This document shows positions 46,560-57,621 of a stretch of DNA of 64,000 bases, piece after piece; within the stretch, counting starts at the first letter, position 1, and every line of letters begins with the position of its first letter. The stretch lies in the NCBI GenBank assembly GCA_039881145.1, contig JAYKKI010000003.1:9135501-9199500 (forward strand), read 5' to 3'. The notes below the pieces were generated by a model that saw only the letters and a list, made by a program, of their open reading frames with translations, was not told where the DNA came from and made no database searches. The position numbers and the translations under genes are program-made. This DNA is from Druceiella hillmani. Lineage: Eukaryota > Arthropoda > Insecta > Lepidoptera > Hepialidae.

Positions 46560-46850
46560 TTGAACTCTGTTCTATGAGCGTAAAGTTTACAAAAAACGCT
46601 AATAGATGGCTTTGATATCCAAATCTGTTCCGAAGTTTCTGATATCAGCGGGCACAACAAACCTAAACTAAAGATTGATGTATCTTTTTTATTTGCGATT
46701 TTTACTGAAATGAAGCCAAGCCTAATGCTAGCCCAACCAATCTAAATACATCATTGCAAATCGAATTCAAAGCGGTTCAGCCGTTGCTGAGATTAGAGTG
46801 CACAAGGAAGGTGCGCCCAGCGAAGGTGCGACAAAAATTATAAAAAGTAT
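46560..46850. repeat. Possible ancient dispersed repeat
   Basis: This segment contains AATAGATGGC.TTGATATCC, CTGATATCAGCGGGCACAAC and GGTTCAGCCGTTGCTGAGAT. In my memory these phrases recur in arthropod interspersed repeats. No second copy exists in this window and no coding content was seen, so the call rests on recall alone. Confidence 0.3.
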
Positions 46851-46854
46851 TGTT

Positions 46855-47970
46855 TTTGGCTGTCGTGTCTTTAGCACTTAGTTTTACTAAAAATATTGAA
46901 TGTGCAGACTCAGTTTTTTTACGATTTTATTATTCATATGGTGGTAATACGTATTTGTATATGTTCAAATTAATCCAACCAAATTTTCCAATGTTCAAAA
47001 AAAAATTCGATTATTTTTATTTTGTTGTATTTATATAAAGGAAATATGAGTATTTTATTTAATTCAAAGTTACGAAATTTCTATGAAAATTTATTAAGTA
47101 GTATCTTAATTATCATAAACCTAATTGAAAATGTCGTTGTAGCCCCAATTTTTAACGCCTAATCGAGACTATAAAGAAGGATATATAGCTATTATGTTTA
47201 TCTATAAATATATATATTTAACATTTATATAATGCAAATAGCAAGTATATTATGCACGCAATAATAATATGTATAAATATTATTCATAATAAAGAGAAAC
47301 GTCAGGAAATGTAACAAGCTGCCAACTCTTGACAGTTACGCACCTAGATGTTGAGTGATGAAAGTGAAGGACAAGTCACATCTTTATTAATTTTTTTTTA
47401 ATATAAGAATTTAATGAAGTCAGATATATGCACAGTCAAGTACGTGCATTTTTTTAGGTTTTAATTGTATGAATAATGAAAAAGTAATTTTTAATTAAAT
47501 GGACCTATCCGCAGAAGCTTCATTTCTAAAGATAATATAGATCAGATGATATAGATGAAGAAAATGGATATAAAGACTACACTAAATTAATGTAGGCCTG
47601 TCTAAACAAATGATTTAGATATTAAAAATTGTTTTTGTTCATCATTCATTAAAAAAACCTACGATTACACGACACAATAACTGTAAAGGTTTCTTATAAT
47701 CAATGATACTTCTGTTTAAAAAACATAGGGAAATTGCATAACTAGCAATATCCCGAAATATTATACAAAAGTATTCCGCCCCTAAAAATTAAACAAAAAT
47801 GTTGCATAATTTTTAGATATTGCTGGTGAAGTATATGAGGGTACTTAATTTTTTTATTTAAGATTGTAAGCAGTACTGTTTACAAGAAAGTTTTACGATT
47901 TTTAGGTATTACTAATAAATTGGACAGAAAACTAATCAATTTTTCAAATAAAAAACCCCACCATATATCG
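46855..47970. other. AT-rich noncoding stretch, nothing assigned
   Basis: No feature recognised. The missing N-terminal part of the mariner relic to the right would lie near its end. Confidence 0.45.
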
Positions 47971-47974
47971 CGAG

Positions 47975-48685
47975 AGAAACTTGTGTTTATTTTGACCTGT
48001 CAGATAAACCTCCTTTAAAGCGACCTCCTACAACTGATTTAGAAAAAAATAATAGCCTTATTGAAATTGATACCAGGTTTAGGTCACGTTGTTTGGCAGC
48101 GCTATTTTCATGTTCTTTTACTGCAATGGAAAACAACTTCGTGCTTTGAGAAAGAAGTCAACAGATTCCGATTGGTTACCACATGAGCTAACACCCTTTC
48201 AACTTCAAGGGAGAGTTAATGTATGCTTGGAACTATTGAGTTTCCATCGTAACAACGAGAGGCTAAATATCTTCTTACAGGAAATTAAAAGTCGGTAGTT
48301 TATGTAAATTTCAAGCGTAAACGCAGTGGCCAGGAGTTGGAGAAACATATGTACCTATTAATGTAATATTGGACAAAAGATACTTTTCTGTGCATGGTGG
48401 ATTATAAATGAAGTTATTCATTGAATTATTCATCGGAGACTCTTTCAAGGTAACAGTACAATTACAGCCAAGATATAATGTGAATAAATGACCAAAGGCA
48501 TCAGTAAACTTCCTTCAAATCGAAGTAAATTTTATTTTCTTTATAATTACTATGCTCGACTCCGTTATGGGAAAAGTAACGCATGAAAAACTACTTTCAC
48601 TTGGATAGAGTCTGCTATTTCACCCACCGTACTCTCCAGATGTTTCGCCATCTAATTACGATCTCTTTCGCTTTATATAATTAAC
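47975..48685 (+). pseudogene. Decayed mariner transposase (WVPHEL / YSPDLAPSDY type)
   Basis: Mariner signatures occur in order on the plus strand. FDLSDKPPLKRPPTTDLEKN (about 47990-48050) matches the 'DLEDKPRSGRP..D' linker. SDWLPHELTPFQLQGRVNVC (about 48164-48225) matches 'WVPHELT..QL.RRVDVC'. FKRKRSGQE (about 48311) matches '..KRKRQW'. KILFCAWW (about 48375) matches 'KVMLCVWWD', then EVIH. KVTHEKLLSLG and HPPYSPDVSPSNYDLFRF (about 48620-48680) are the hallmark 'HPPYSPDLAPSDYHLFRSL' with the third catalytic Asp. At least four stops or frame changes interrupt it, and the first-Asp segment TGDEKW is missing or unreadable. A TA-rich array follows at once, so the 3' end and terminal repeat are lost or hidden. 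The signature differs from the other two mariner relics, so it is a separate lineage. Confidence 0.88.
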
Positions 48686-48694
48686 ATATACAAC

Positions 48695-48721
48695 TTATAT
48701 ATATATATAGATATATATATA

Positions 48722-48767
<46 letters not shown>

Positions 48768-48796
48768 GTATATAATATATATATATATATTATATG
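48695..48796. repeat. Imperfect (TA)n microsatellite
   Basis: TA runs interrupted by GATATA, TTATATAA and TGTATA variants, directly after the mariner relic. Confidence 0.95.
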
Positions 48797-48799
48797 TTA

Positions 48800-49150
48800 C
48801 TTTTATGTTACTATGTTACTTTGAATGGTAGAGATAAAAAGAGACGGAAAAAAAAGGAATCATCATTAACTAAATATTTAATACAATATTACACTGATAA
48901 TTCAAAAATGTTTTCGGAATACATATATTTAACACTATTGAGATAGAAAACACAAGCGGGTTTGTGAATTAATAAAGAGTCAACATTTATGTTTATGTTA
49001 CATACAGTTATTTACTCTCGTCTACGGCAAAGAACAAACGTACATTCAAACCTTAATACTGTAGGGAAAATATATCGATAACAATGGATAATACAAAATT
49101 GCGGTTTGTTAACTTTTAACTGTATACTTCCCAAAGAATTGACATTACTG
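48800..49150. other. AT-rich spacer, nothing assigned
   Basis: No feature recognised. Confidence 0.5.
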
Positions 49151-49151
49151 T

Positions 49152-49207
49152 ATTTTTTTATCTAATCGTGACTGACTTTAGAGTCAGTCACGATTAGATA
49201 AAAAAAT
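49152..49207. repeat. Perfect palindrome 1: 26-bp arms, TTAG loop
   Basis: Arm 49152-49177 and arm 49182-49207 are exact reverse complements, separated by TTAG (49178-49181). The inner stem reads CGTGACTGACT-TTAG-AGTC.... The last two bases are shared with the second palindrome. Confidence 0.98.
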
Positions 49208-49301
49208 CTAAGTAATAAATAATTGTCGGATATTTTCATTTACGTATGATGTTAGCATCATACGTAAATGAAAATATCCGACAATTATTTATTACTTAGA
49301 T
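49206..49301. repeat. Perfect palindrome 2: 46-bp arms, TTAG loop
   Basis: Arm 49206-49251 and arm 49256-49301 are exact reverse complements, separated by TTAG (49252-49255), the same spacer as in the first palindrome. The inner stem reads CGTATGATG-TTAG-CATC.... Confidence 0.98.
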
Positions 49302-49595
49302 GAGACAATTTATGGCAAATATATAACTTTAGTTTATTAAAGATAGTAACACATTTAATTTTTATTTGTTGTAAAATAGGATACAAACTTTGTACTGACA
49401 AACGTCTCTTCACAAATATCCCATAAAGGCAGAATATATGTAAAAGTATTGTCATTTCAGTTTGCTGTATCAAGATGTTGAAAATCAATTGACAGATATA
49501 ATATGAATTGTTGCTAAGCTCATCACCATAACTTGATCCTATTTTACTAAACATTGATATTCAGAAATTCACTGAGAATAAAACTGGTTAACAAC
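49302..49595. other. AT-rich spacer, nothing assigned
   Basis: An 89-codon minus-strand frame (49554-49285) partly overlaps the palindrome and shows no family motif. Confidence 0.45.
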
Positions 49596-49599
49596 ATTA

Positions 49600-49910
49600 T
49601 CCCACAGCGCCTGCCTGAGAACATACATCGGGGAAATTGTGAAAACACTGTATATCCGGTCTATAACGCCGTTCACCGGAACTCTCACGGGAATTGCAAT
49701 ATTTTATACTGAGCCATATATCATTTGCCTGAAGGGTGGCTGATAAGATTTTTACGCCGACAATACGGGACTGGAGCTCTGTGTCCGACGCGTGACATTG
49801 AGTTATCACGTTTAATGTCTATCTGCAGTTATTTGTCACGCTTTTCCTAGCAGGAGGACCGTGATAAAGGGCAAGCACCCGTATTGATGGCATTGGAAAC
49901 ATTTTTGGGT
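49600..49910. other. Relatively GC-rich block of unknown nature
   Basis: Near-even base composition with words such as CACAGCGCCTGCCTGAG, GCCGTTCACCGG and TGTCCGACGCGTGAC. The minus strand is open for 70 codons (49809-49597) and other frames are partly open, but no protein family was recognised. It could be a conserved noncoding element, an exon or a GC-richer mobile fragment. Confidence 0.3.
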
Positions 49911-50204
49911 AGTCGTTACTCTGTACTTTTGTTTCATTGAAAAGGTGTTTCTTGGTAATATATAGGTTGACTCAAATTATTTGCATTATTTGTTTTATTT
50001 ATGAAATATAAATTAGAAATAAAAATATATGCTGAGAAATAAAATAAAATAATATGAAAGGATCTATGCGTTCCAATTTCTCAGTATATTGCAATATTCT
50101 TTAGAATTATTAAATTCAAACCCTCGTGAATACGAGTATATTGTATACTGGCTTATTTTGAACCAAACGTAATGATGGTTTACTTCAAAATAAAATTTGT
50201 TCTT

Positions 50205-51440
50205 CACACGTTTTTAGGGTTTTGTAGGCAATCCAGAAAACCTTACAGTTTGCCATGTCTGTCTGTCTGTCTGTGTATTTATGTCTCAATTGTCTTACTA
50301 ACTATTAATGCGATGAAATTTGGGTTGGTTGCACATATTTATGATGCCTACAAAGTTATGAAATAAAATTTTATAACCTAATTCTTAGCTTCAAAACATT
50401 GGAAGTATATCATAAATGTTTTTTCGATTCAGAGACCCATGCACGAAATATCAAGCTTTACAATAGTCATTTTTGTTGGAGTTAAGTTTCCTCATTATCT
50501 ATGAACTAAACAGTTATTTTTTAATATTTGAAAAGGATTTAGAATGATAGAATATAGAACAAAATTAAAAGAAAATTTACCACAACTGAGCAAACTCTGC
50601 TAGTATACGAGTAATATTCGACCAATTTGACATGAAGTTGCACATGTAAAAGTTTATGGTTCATGAGATATACGGTTCCATTGTAAAATCTTCATGTGCT
50701 GTCCCTATATCTATCATAAAATACTGTTTTTATTATTATTGGGAAATTCACAATAATATACATTTTGGCCGTCCTTAACTATATAAGGAACATATAACAA
50801 TATATAAAAAGGAATACAAAAAAATAAATTTTTTAATTGTTTAACCATAATTCACAATCGCCAATACCTTTGCTTAGCTATGGCAATAAATATTACACTT
50901 ATATTTGTGGAGACTATTTAAATAAATTAGAATGCCTCCATTTAATGTACGTTCGATCGATACTTGAGTTCAAAGAATATTACTTTATTTCTAAAAGTGA
51001 TCGTCGCTATGTACGTTGCGTTCATGATCTCGTACTTTTTTCAGTAACTTTTATCATCAAAATATCTTTTTGATTGAGTTAAAGTTTTATATGTTCATTC
51101 CAATTTAAGCATTTATTTCTTTTTCTTATTTCCATAGAATATAACAAATATTGTAACAAGATCATTGCTAATTATTAAATTTTGAAATTAACTGCTTTCT
51201 GAACCCGGAGATACACATTGTTGGTGTGAATAAGTCATAATTAATCTGATTATACTTTGTTGGTGTAATGTTCTTTTTCGAGTTATTTTTCAGTTTTAAT
51301 CGGAAATTTATATTTACAAAGTAATAGGTGATGCACAATTTTGAATGAATTATCCATGATAAATTTGATCTCGAACTTGATTTTTCTTTATTCGTTTTTA
51401 GGTCTTGGTAATGGCTTAGTTTGAAAGTTGCTATTCCTAA
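50205..51440 (+). repeat. Dispersed repeat R1, long copy (left arm of an inverted pair)
   Basis: It starts TTTTTAGGGTTTTGTAGGC, then AAAACCTTACAGTTTGCCATG and a (TCTG)5 run at about 50258-50275. From about 50430 to 51440 it matches the reverse complement of 52165-53105, with anchors TGCACGAAATATC, CAAACTCTGCTAGTAT, GTTCCATTGTAAAATCTTC, CTTGAGTTCAAAGAATATTA and GGCTTAGTTTGAAA. No protein-coding content is evident. The head matches the copies at 32140 and 54090. Confidence 0.85.
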
Positions 51441-51444
51441 TTCA

Positions 51445-52160
51445 CTCTCGTAAATTTTTCATGCCGAAGCGCGCCGTTTAACTTCCACGTGTGGTTCTAA
51501 ACTCAAAGATTTGAACAACGTCTCTCTGTGATAGTTATTTTAAGATTTTTTTAAATTCCCCCATTAGTAATACGAGGCCAATTAATTCTCGTTGTGAAAT
51601 GAAATGCTATTTTTGAATTTTTAATGTTTCTTTTAACAAAAATGCAAATAGGTTCGTCACAGAAAGAGATTTCATCACTCCAATTTTTAAATAAAAATTT
51701 CATTCGTTTTTTTGAGCGGTTTCTACATTTTGAAACAAAATATAAACAAATTATATAATATTTTGTACGCTGACTACCAAACCAATTTAATTTTTTTTGC
51801 TTGATTTTTGTCATTAAACCCTGAATTTTATAATCACAAATAACAAAATTTATTAAATTATTAACAGTGGGATTAATTTTCGGCGAACCTTTTTTCTTTT
51901 TGCATAAAACGATAGTGAAATAATATGGAATAGGTGGAGTTTATTCGGTAGAAATTAATTTTTTTTCCTTCTAGAGAAGTATAGCCCACATAGACGTGTG
52001 AATTTAATAAAAAAATGTTTACGTTTTAAAAAGTTAAAAAGTGTGGTATTATAAGAAAAGAACAGTTATTAAAATTGGACTATGCGTATGTTTATAAATT
52101 GTTTATTTTTGCAGTTCTATAATTATTAGTCTTGACGAAACAGATGCTTACATGGGAATT
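51445..52160. other. Spacer between R1 inverted arms
   Basis: About 720 bases that do not pair with each other. They contain a short GC-richer patch at 51465-51530 and otherwise AT-rich sequence with an 87-codon chance frame on the minus strand (51814-51551). Confidence 0.5.
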
Positions 52161-52164
52161 TATA

Positions 52165-53105
52165 GGTATAATTAGTTTGATTATAATTTCAAACTAAGCC
52201 ACATATAAAGCATAGACCTAAAAACGATTAACGCAAAGAAAAACGCAGATCGATATAAAATTTATAATGAATAATTTTTTTTAAATCGTGCCTCACCTAT
52301 TATTTTCTAAATATTTGTTTCCGGTTACAACTGAAAAATAACAAGAAAAAGAACATTACGCCATCAAAGTAAAATCAGATTAATTATGACTTATTCACAC
52401 CAAAAATACGTATATCCGGGTTAAGAAAGTAGATGCTTAAATTGGAATGAACATATAAGTCTTTTAATCAATCTAAAAGATATTTTGACGATATAAGGTA
52501 CTGAAAAAAGTACTAGGTCATGAACGCAACGTTCATAGCGATGATAATTTTTAGAAATAAAATAATATTCTTTGAACTCAAGTATTGATCGAACGTAAAA
52601 AAAAAGTAAGGCATTTTATGTAATTTAATTAGCCTCCACAAAAATAATTGTAATATACATTGCTATAACTAAGCAAAGGTTAACGATATTTCGCGATTGT
52701 GAATTATTGTTTTAACTATGAGAAGATTTATTTTATTTATTCCTTTTTAAATTTTTTTAATTGGTTCCTCACATAATTGAGGGCGACGAAAATGTATATT
52801 AATGTAAATATCCCAATAATAATGATAACAGTAATGTATGATATAGGTAGGGACAGCTCATCAAGATTTTACAATGGAACTGTATATCTCATGAATTATA
52901 AACTTGTTTCAAATTGGTCGAATATTATTCATATACTAGCAGAGTTTGTTCAGTTGTGATAAATTTCCTTTTAATTTTGTTACATATTGTATTATTGTGA
53001 ATATTTTTCAAATATTCAAAAATAACTAGTTGGTAGAGGGTAGGGAAACTTAATTGACCATTGTTGTCAAAAACGATCATTGTAAAGCTGGATATTTCGT
53101 GCACG
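52165..53105 (-). repeat. Dispersed repeat R1, inverted copy (right arm)
   Basis: Reverse-complement partner of about 50430-51440, at roughly 75-80 percent identity by eye with several small indels. The (TCTG)-containing head of the family is absent at its outer end. Confidence 0.88.
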
Positions 53106-53372
53106 ACAAAGTAAAAAGAGAACATTATTTACATTTTGTTTTTACGATGATTAATTAATAAATTGTACGCATTAAACGGAGAAGAAAATAAATATTGTTT
53201 ATATTTTAAAAATTTAGCACCTCTCATTATTAATTTTGTACAAGTTGATATCTGAAATGGGTTTACATGTACACAATATGATTACGCATTCATATTATAT
53301 TAGATAATGAAGATAAATTGATGGGTATAACAGAAAGATAAATAGCCTCATAGAAGCAAAACATTATTTACA

Positions 53373-53374
<2 letters not shown>

Positions 53375-53444
<70 letters not shown>

Positions 53445-53461
53445 ATATATATATATATATT

Positions 53462-53512
<51 letters not shown>

Positions 53513-53546
53513 GTATGTATGTATATATTTGTGTGTGTGTGTGTAT
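53375..53546. repeat. Compound (TA)n, (CA)n, (TG)n microsatellite
   Basis: A long TA array with a few T-for-A changes, then ACACACACAC, GTATGTATGTATATATTT and GTGTGTGTGTGTGT. The CA and TG runs are inverse to each other and could form a hairpin. Confidence 0.96.
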
Positions 53547-53549
53547 TTG

Positions 53550-53860
53550 ATAACACCCGTTTCGTTAACGCCCGACCATACTTATTCTTAACGTGATTAC
53601 AATTTGCGCGTTTTGCAGCGGCCGTAATCCTAGATCCATTAAAAGCGCTTTTAAAATCAAATAGACGCACTAGCCAACTCAACTTGCCTCTATTATTCTA
53701 CCATGTTCGTGCAAATATCCGACCCCTATAAATAAACTGCCACATTATACAAACTCATCCGCCCATCCCAAGTACGAGTTTAGTCCACGCCCATTATAAA
53801 ACACACATGCCTACTTTCACATTCCTCGAGATTGTTTACGGAACATTTAAATTCACGATA
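53550..53860. other. Relatively GC-rich block with a 16-bp palindrome
   Basis: The sequence becomes GC-richer directly after the microsatellite. It contains TTAAAAGCGCTTTTAA (53639-53654, perfect palindrome), GCAGCGGCCGTAAT and a TATAAATA near 53728. No coding frame was recognised. Confidence 0.3.
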
Positions 53861-54089
53861 CCGAGATCGTATGCAGCGTAACAATATTGGTATCCTAGCA
53901 AGTTTTGCCCAGATCCTTCTGCAGGCAGTCTGTATGGTGATTTCACATTCGTTCCATTATTTTAATATGGAACTTAGAGTTCGATGTGAGCATTTCTCTT
54001 TTCAATACATTTATTTGTCCACGGATCGTTGTGTTCGAAGTGAGTATTTCTTTAAAGTACATTTGTTAGCATATGGAGTCTAGCGTTGG

Positions 54090-54510
54090 ACACAGATATC
54101 TTTTCGAGGTCTGTAAGCAAATTAGGAATCCTTATAGTTTCACCATGTTTGTCAATCTGTCCGTTTAAATTTCATGGCTGTTTTATTCCTAGATGATTAG
54201 TACTAAAAAAATTAGTATTTGAAACACCTAAAAGTTAGGAAATAAAATAATTTATTAGTAGGAGTGAATTGGTTTCGATTCAAGTAAAATATAATTTAAT
54301 AAATAGGTCTTTAAAAAAATGGAGTTACGTTGTGAATATTTTTTCGGTACAGGGATCCGTTTACAAAATATTATTATTTAAAATGGTATTTCTTTTGGAA
54401 ATGCATGTCTTCATCCCCTATCAGCCTAAACGTTATTTTTGAATATCCAAAATCTATTCACAATAGCAGCACTTATATCAAAATAAAATGGGGTACACTG
54501 CTAAGTAGGA
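54090..54510 (+). repeat. Dispersed repeat R1, diverged copy
   Basis: TTCGAGGTCTGTAAGCAAA, GGAATCCTTATAGTTTCACC and TTTGTCAATCTGTCCGT match the head of the family. CGGTACAGGGATCCGTTTAC, ATTTTTGAATATCC and AATAGCAGCACTTATATC match the body at 50420-50610. It ends without a clear right terminus. Confidence 0.6.
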
Positions 54511-54559
54511 TCTACTAATTTAAAAATGATCAAATCTTAGCATGTAATTGGGGCTGTAA

Positions 54560-54612
54560 AAATTACTGAAATAAACTGAAAATTACTGACAAATTACTGA
54601 AATAAACTCAAA
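54560..54612. repeat. 31-bp direct duplication
   Basis: AAATTACTGAAATAAACT occurs at 54560 and 54591, with a partial copy between. Confidence 0.75.
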
Positions 54613-54614
54613 AT

Positions 54615-56595
54615 ATAACTTTATGTTTCACAACGCATATTTAAATTTTCACATGAAGAGAACGGTGCACTATGAATTACATTAATTGTAATATTAGTTG
54701 TTAACATACGTACGAAATGAAGTGTAATTTATTATATAGTTATAGTCGACAACACTTTCGATTTTAAACTTGGATTTAACCTTCTTTTGACGGCATATGG
54801 AAAACATTTATAATTCAGTGTCGATCTTGATGTACTGTCAATTGTACTTACTCGTATATAAAATGATTGCCATGATTGGTCACCCCTATATAGTACTAAT
54901 GCCGTGCACATATCAAACATTTGAAAAAATGAAATAGTTAAGTAAGATAATATGTTTCACATGCCGTTCGCAGTACCAATATCGTATTATTCATTAAAAC
55001 GGGGCATTATTTAATCCCTAATATCCAAATAGAAAGTATTCTATACGTTGTACGATAGTATAAACTATTACCACACTAATTTTTAATAAAATTTGTCTAG
55101 TAGATTTCACGCAATTGATGAACAAATTAACAGACAGAAAGACAAAAATTCTAAAAGCAGGTTTTCTACATTTTATTATAATTATAATTTTAATATTACA
55201 CAAAAGTGTGAATACTTATAATGTGGAGAGTACAGCAGATAGCATTGTTGCACTGAAACAAGGGAACCTGTTATAATTTTTTTTCTTTTAACTCCCACTA
55301 ATATTACAAATCAAAAGTTTGAATGTTAGTTACTCAATGATACGTAAATGGCTTGAAATATTTTTATGAAAATTAATTTAGAGATAATTTATTAATAAAA
55401 TGTAATTTATGTATATTAATATAAAAGTCATTATTGAATTTAAATAACATCATAATTCCCAAAATAAGTTTAGTTCTGTTTGCTATACTCAAAAACACAA
55501 ATTTTGTGTCACAATATGCGAATAAATGGTGTAACGTGTATATCATCATATTTATTGCTCTATGCGATGTCATATCTATAAAAAGAAATTTAAAATATTC
55601 AATAGATTTTCATTATTATTATAATTGCCATAATTTGAATAATACTTACTTTATAACTCGAGAAATATTATAATTCCTGTAGAATTTAATTCAGTGTTAT
55701 TTTCTCTGTAATCAAAATTTGTGAAGTATATCTGTCAATATATGGCGCGACGTGTATGTTAACTTATGAATTAGAAATAGTTATTAATATGTATACATTA
55801 TGTACGCACTCCTGTGTGATAACGAATATCAGTGAATCTCCTATTTGTATGTAGAACATTGGTAAAAACCAGAATTTGTTATCTGAAGGGGTATAGAAAT
55901 TAGAGCACGTTCAATATTTGAAGAAAAATTGTTTGTACAAATACGTACATATTCTATTATGTATACTCACTACCAGGTTAAGTAATTATTATTAATAAAT
56001 AAAGAGAGATGCTATGTTGTTCTTTCTTCTCGTATACGAAAGCGCATTCGTGGTCAAGGTCAATTATTAATTTAGTCGATTGCGAAATCTCTGCGTTCAG
56101 TCGTGTTGTATCAATAAGATTTTAACGTATCGTGTTATTATTGAGAAAGCTTTTGGCAATGAAATAGAAATGTGTGCGCGTATTATACTCTTGATAAACT
56201 TAAGAGTAACTTTAACCAAGACTTTTCTTTATTTAATAGAGTCCACGTACAAACAAAAAAACATGTGCATAAATTTGTTAAAAATGGGGGCGACAAATTG
56301 AAAATGCTTATGTCATTTAATCTGTTCTCTACTTTGTCTTAACTTGTGATTTTACAACTAATTTTTACTTGAATCGATTGAAAAATGGGTGCAATCATAA
56401 TTTCATCTATCATCCGTGCACGTCCGTGGCTATCATACATGAGTCATTACTGATTTTTTTCTTAGGTAACTATAAAATATGTACACACCTGTAAGTGGTG
56501 AGGACTCATACACAGGTTATCAATGTAAATAGGTTAATACTACTTTATTACAAAATACTACTATTAAATATAATGTGATGTATACTGCGGCATTT
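54615..56595. other. AT-rich noncoding stretch, nothing assigned
   Basis: Contains AAAATTTGTGAAGTATATCT (55718-55737) followed by GTCAATATATGGCG, a sequence repeated almost exactly at 57539. Otherwise nothing was recognised. Confidence 0.45.
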
Positions 56596-56599
56596 AAAA

Positions 56600-56850
56600 T
56601 CACCAAGCGCCCTTAATTACAAAATCTTAGGTGCAAGCGTAACCCATACATACTTCACACAACGATACGCAATTGTCAAAATTCATACGTACATAATACC
56701 CAATTTAGACGTCCGCTTTACCACTCCTTTAATCTTGTTCAAAAAACTACCAACGATACGACCGTCGCGAGTAAAGCGTATAATGACGAACGCTCGGCAA
56801 CGCAAAGCGGCGCAAGCCTTAAAAGCTTAGGCGACGTTCACAATAAACTT
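56600..56850. other. Relatively GC-rich noncoding block
   Basis: A CpG-rich segment with GACCGTCGCGAGTAAAGCG, GCTCGGCAACGCAAAGCGGC and a near palindrome, CCTTAAAAGCTTAGG. No coding frame or repeat partner was found. Confidence 0.3.
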
Positions 56851-56854
56851 GTTA

Positions 56855-57568
56855 TTATTTATTTAAAATCTAACATGTCAATATTTTTCTGACATACAGT
56901 GTTTTGCAACCTCATGGTGGAGCATAACTCAAGGTTTTTTTCGCATGGGTGTCGCTAACACCCTGTTTAAATTATGAGATAAATAGCATGCCAATCCAGA
57001 ATAATAATTTAAATATATTACGTAATGACCGATCCGAGTATATTTCTGTCCATAAGCACGTTATATTTAATATAGCTCTCTTTAATTCGCCAACCCGTTG
57101 ATTTGATTAACCAATTATCAAAAATCTCTCAGTATTGTAGTACATTATTATATCTTTAGATGCCATGCTTATTGGTGTATGTACGTTTGTATGTTCAGAT
57201 GTTACTTTCTAGAACTGGAAACAATAAATAATTCAATTTGTATTTTTATAAACGTATTAGCATTCCGGGTTTTTAGGTAGGTGACTTCAATATTTACGCA
57301 ATATAGTGGTTAAGAGTCGCTATTTTGTCTAATGTGAAAAAGTAAATATTCGAATAGGTAATGAAAATGGGCATGAAATTAAAAAAATTATACAGATTTT
57401 AAAAATAAATACGATATTTAGTAAAAAATATTTAAAATCTCTCAAAAAAAATATTATGTTGATCTCGGCTATGGGCTAATAAGAGAATGAAATAAAAATT
57501 CAAAAAGAGAGAAAATACAAGACACACACACACACATCAAAATTTGTGTAGTATATCTGTCAATAGAT
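56855..57568. other. AT-rich noncoding stretch
   Basis: Apart from the shared sequence at about 57539-57572 and a short CACACACACACA run, nothing was recognised. Confidence 0.45.
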
Positions 57569-57570
57569 GG

Positions 57571-57571
<1 letters not shown>

Positions 57572-57618
<47 letters not shown>
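57572..57618. repeat. (TA)n microsatellite
   Basis: About 23 TA units starting directly after the GTCAATAGATGGCG motif. Confidence 0.97.

Positions 57619-57619
<1 letters not shown>

Positions 57620-57621
<2 letters not shown>

Noticed and set aside
49285..49554. 89-codon minus-strand frame beginning near the double palindrome
   Set aside because: Its C-terminal part reads through the palindrome arm; no domain was found.
50258..50275. (TCTG)n run as an independent microsatellite
   Set aside because: It belongs to the head of repeat R1, whose other copies have related TCCG/TCTG words at the same place.
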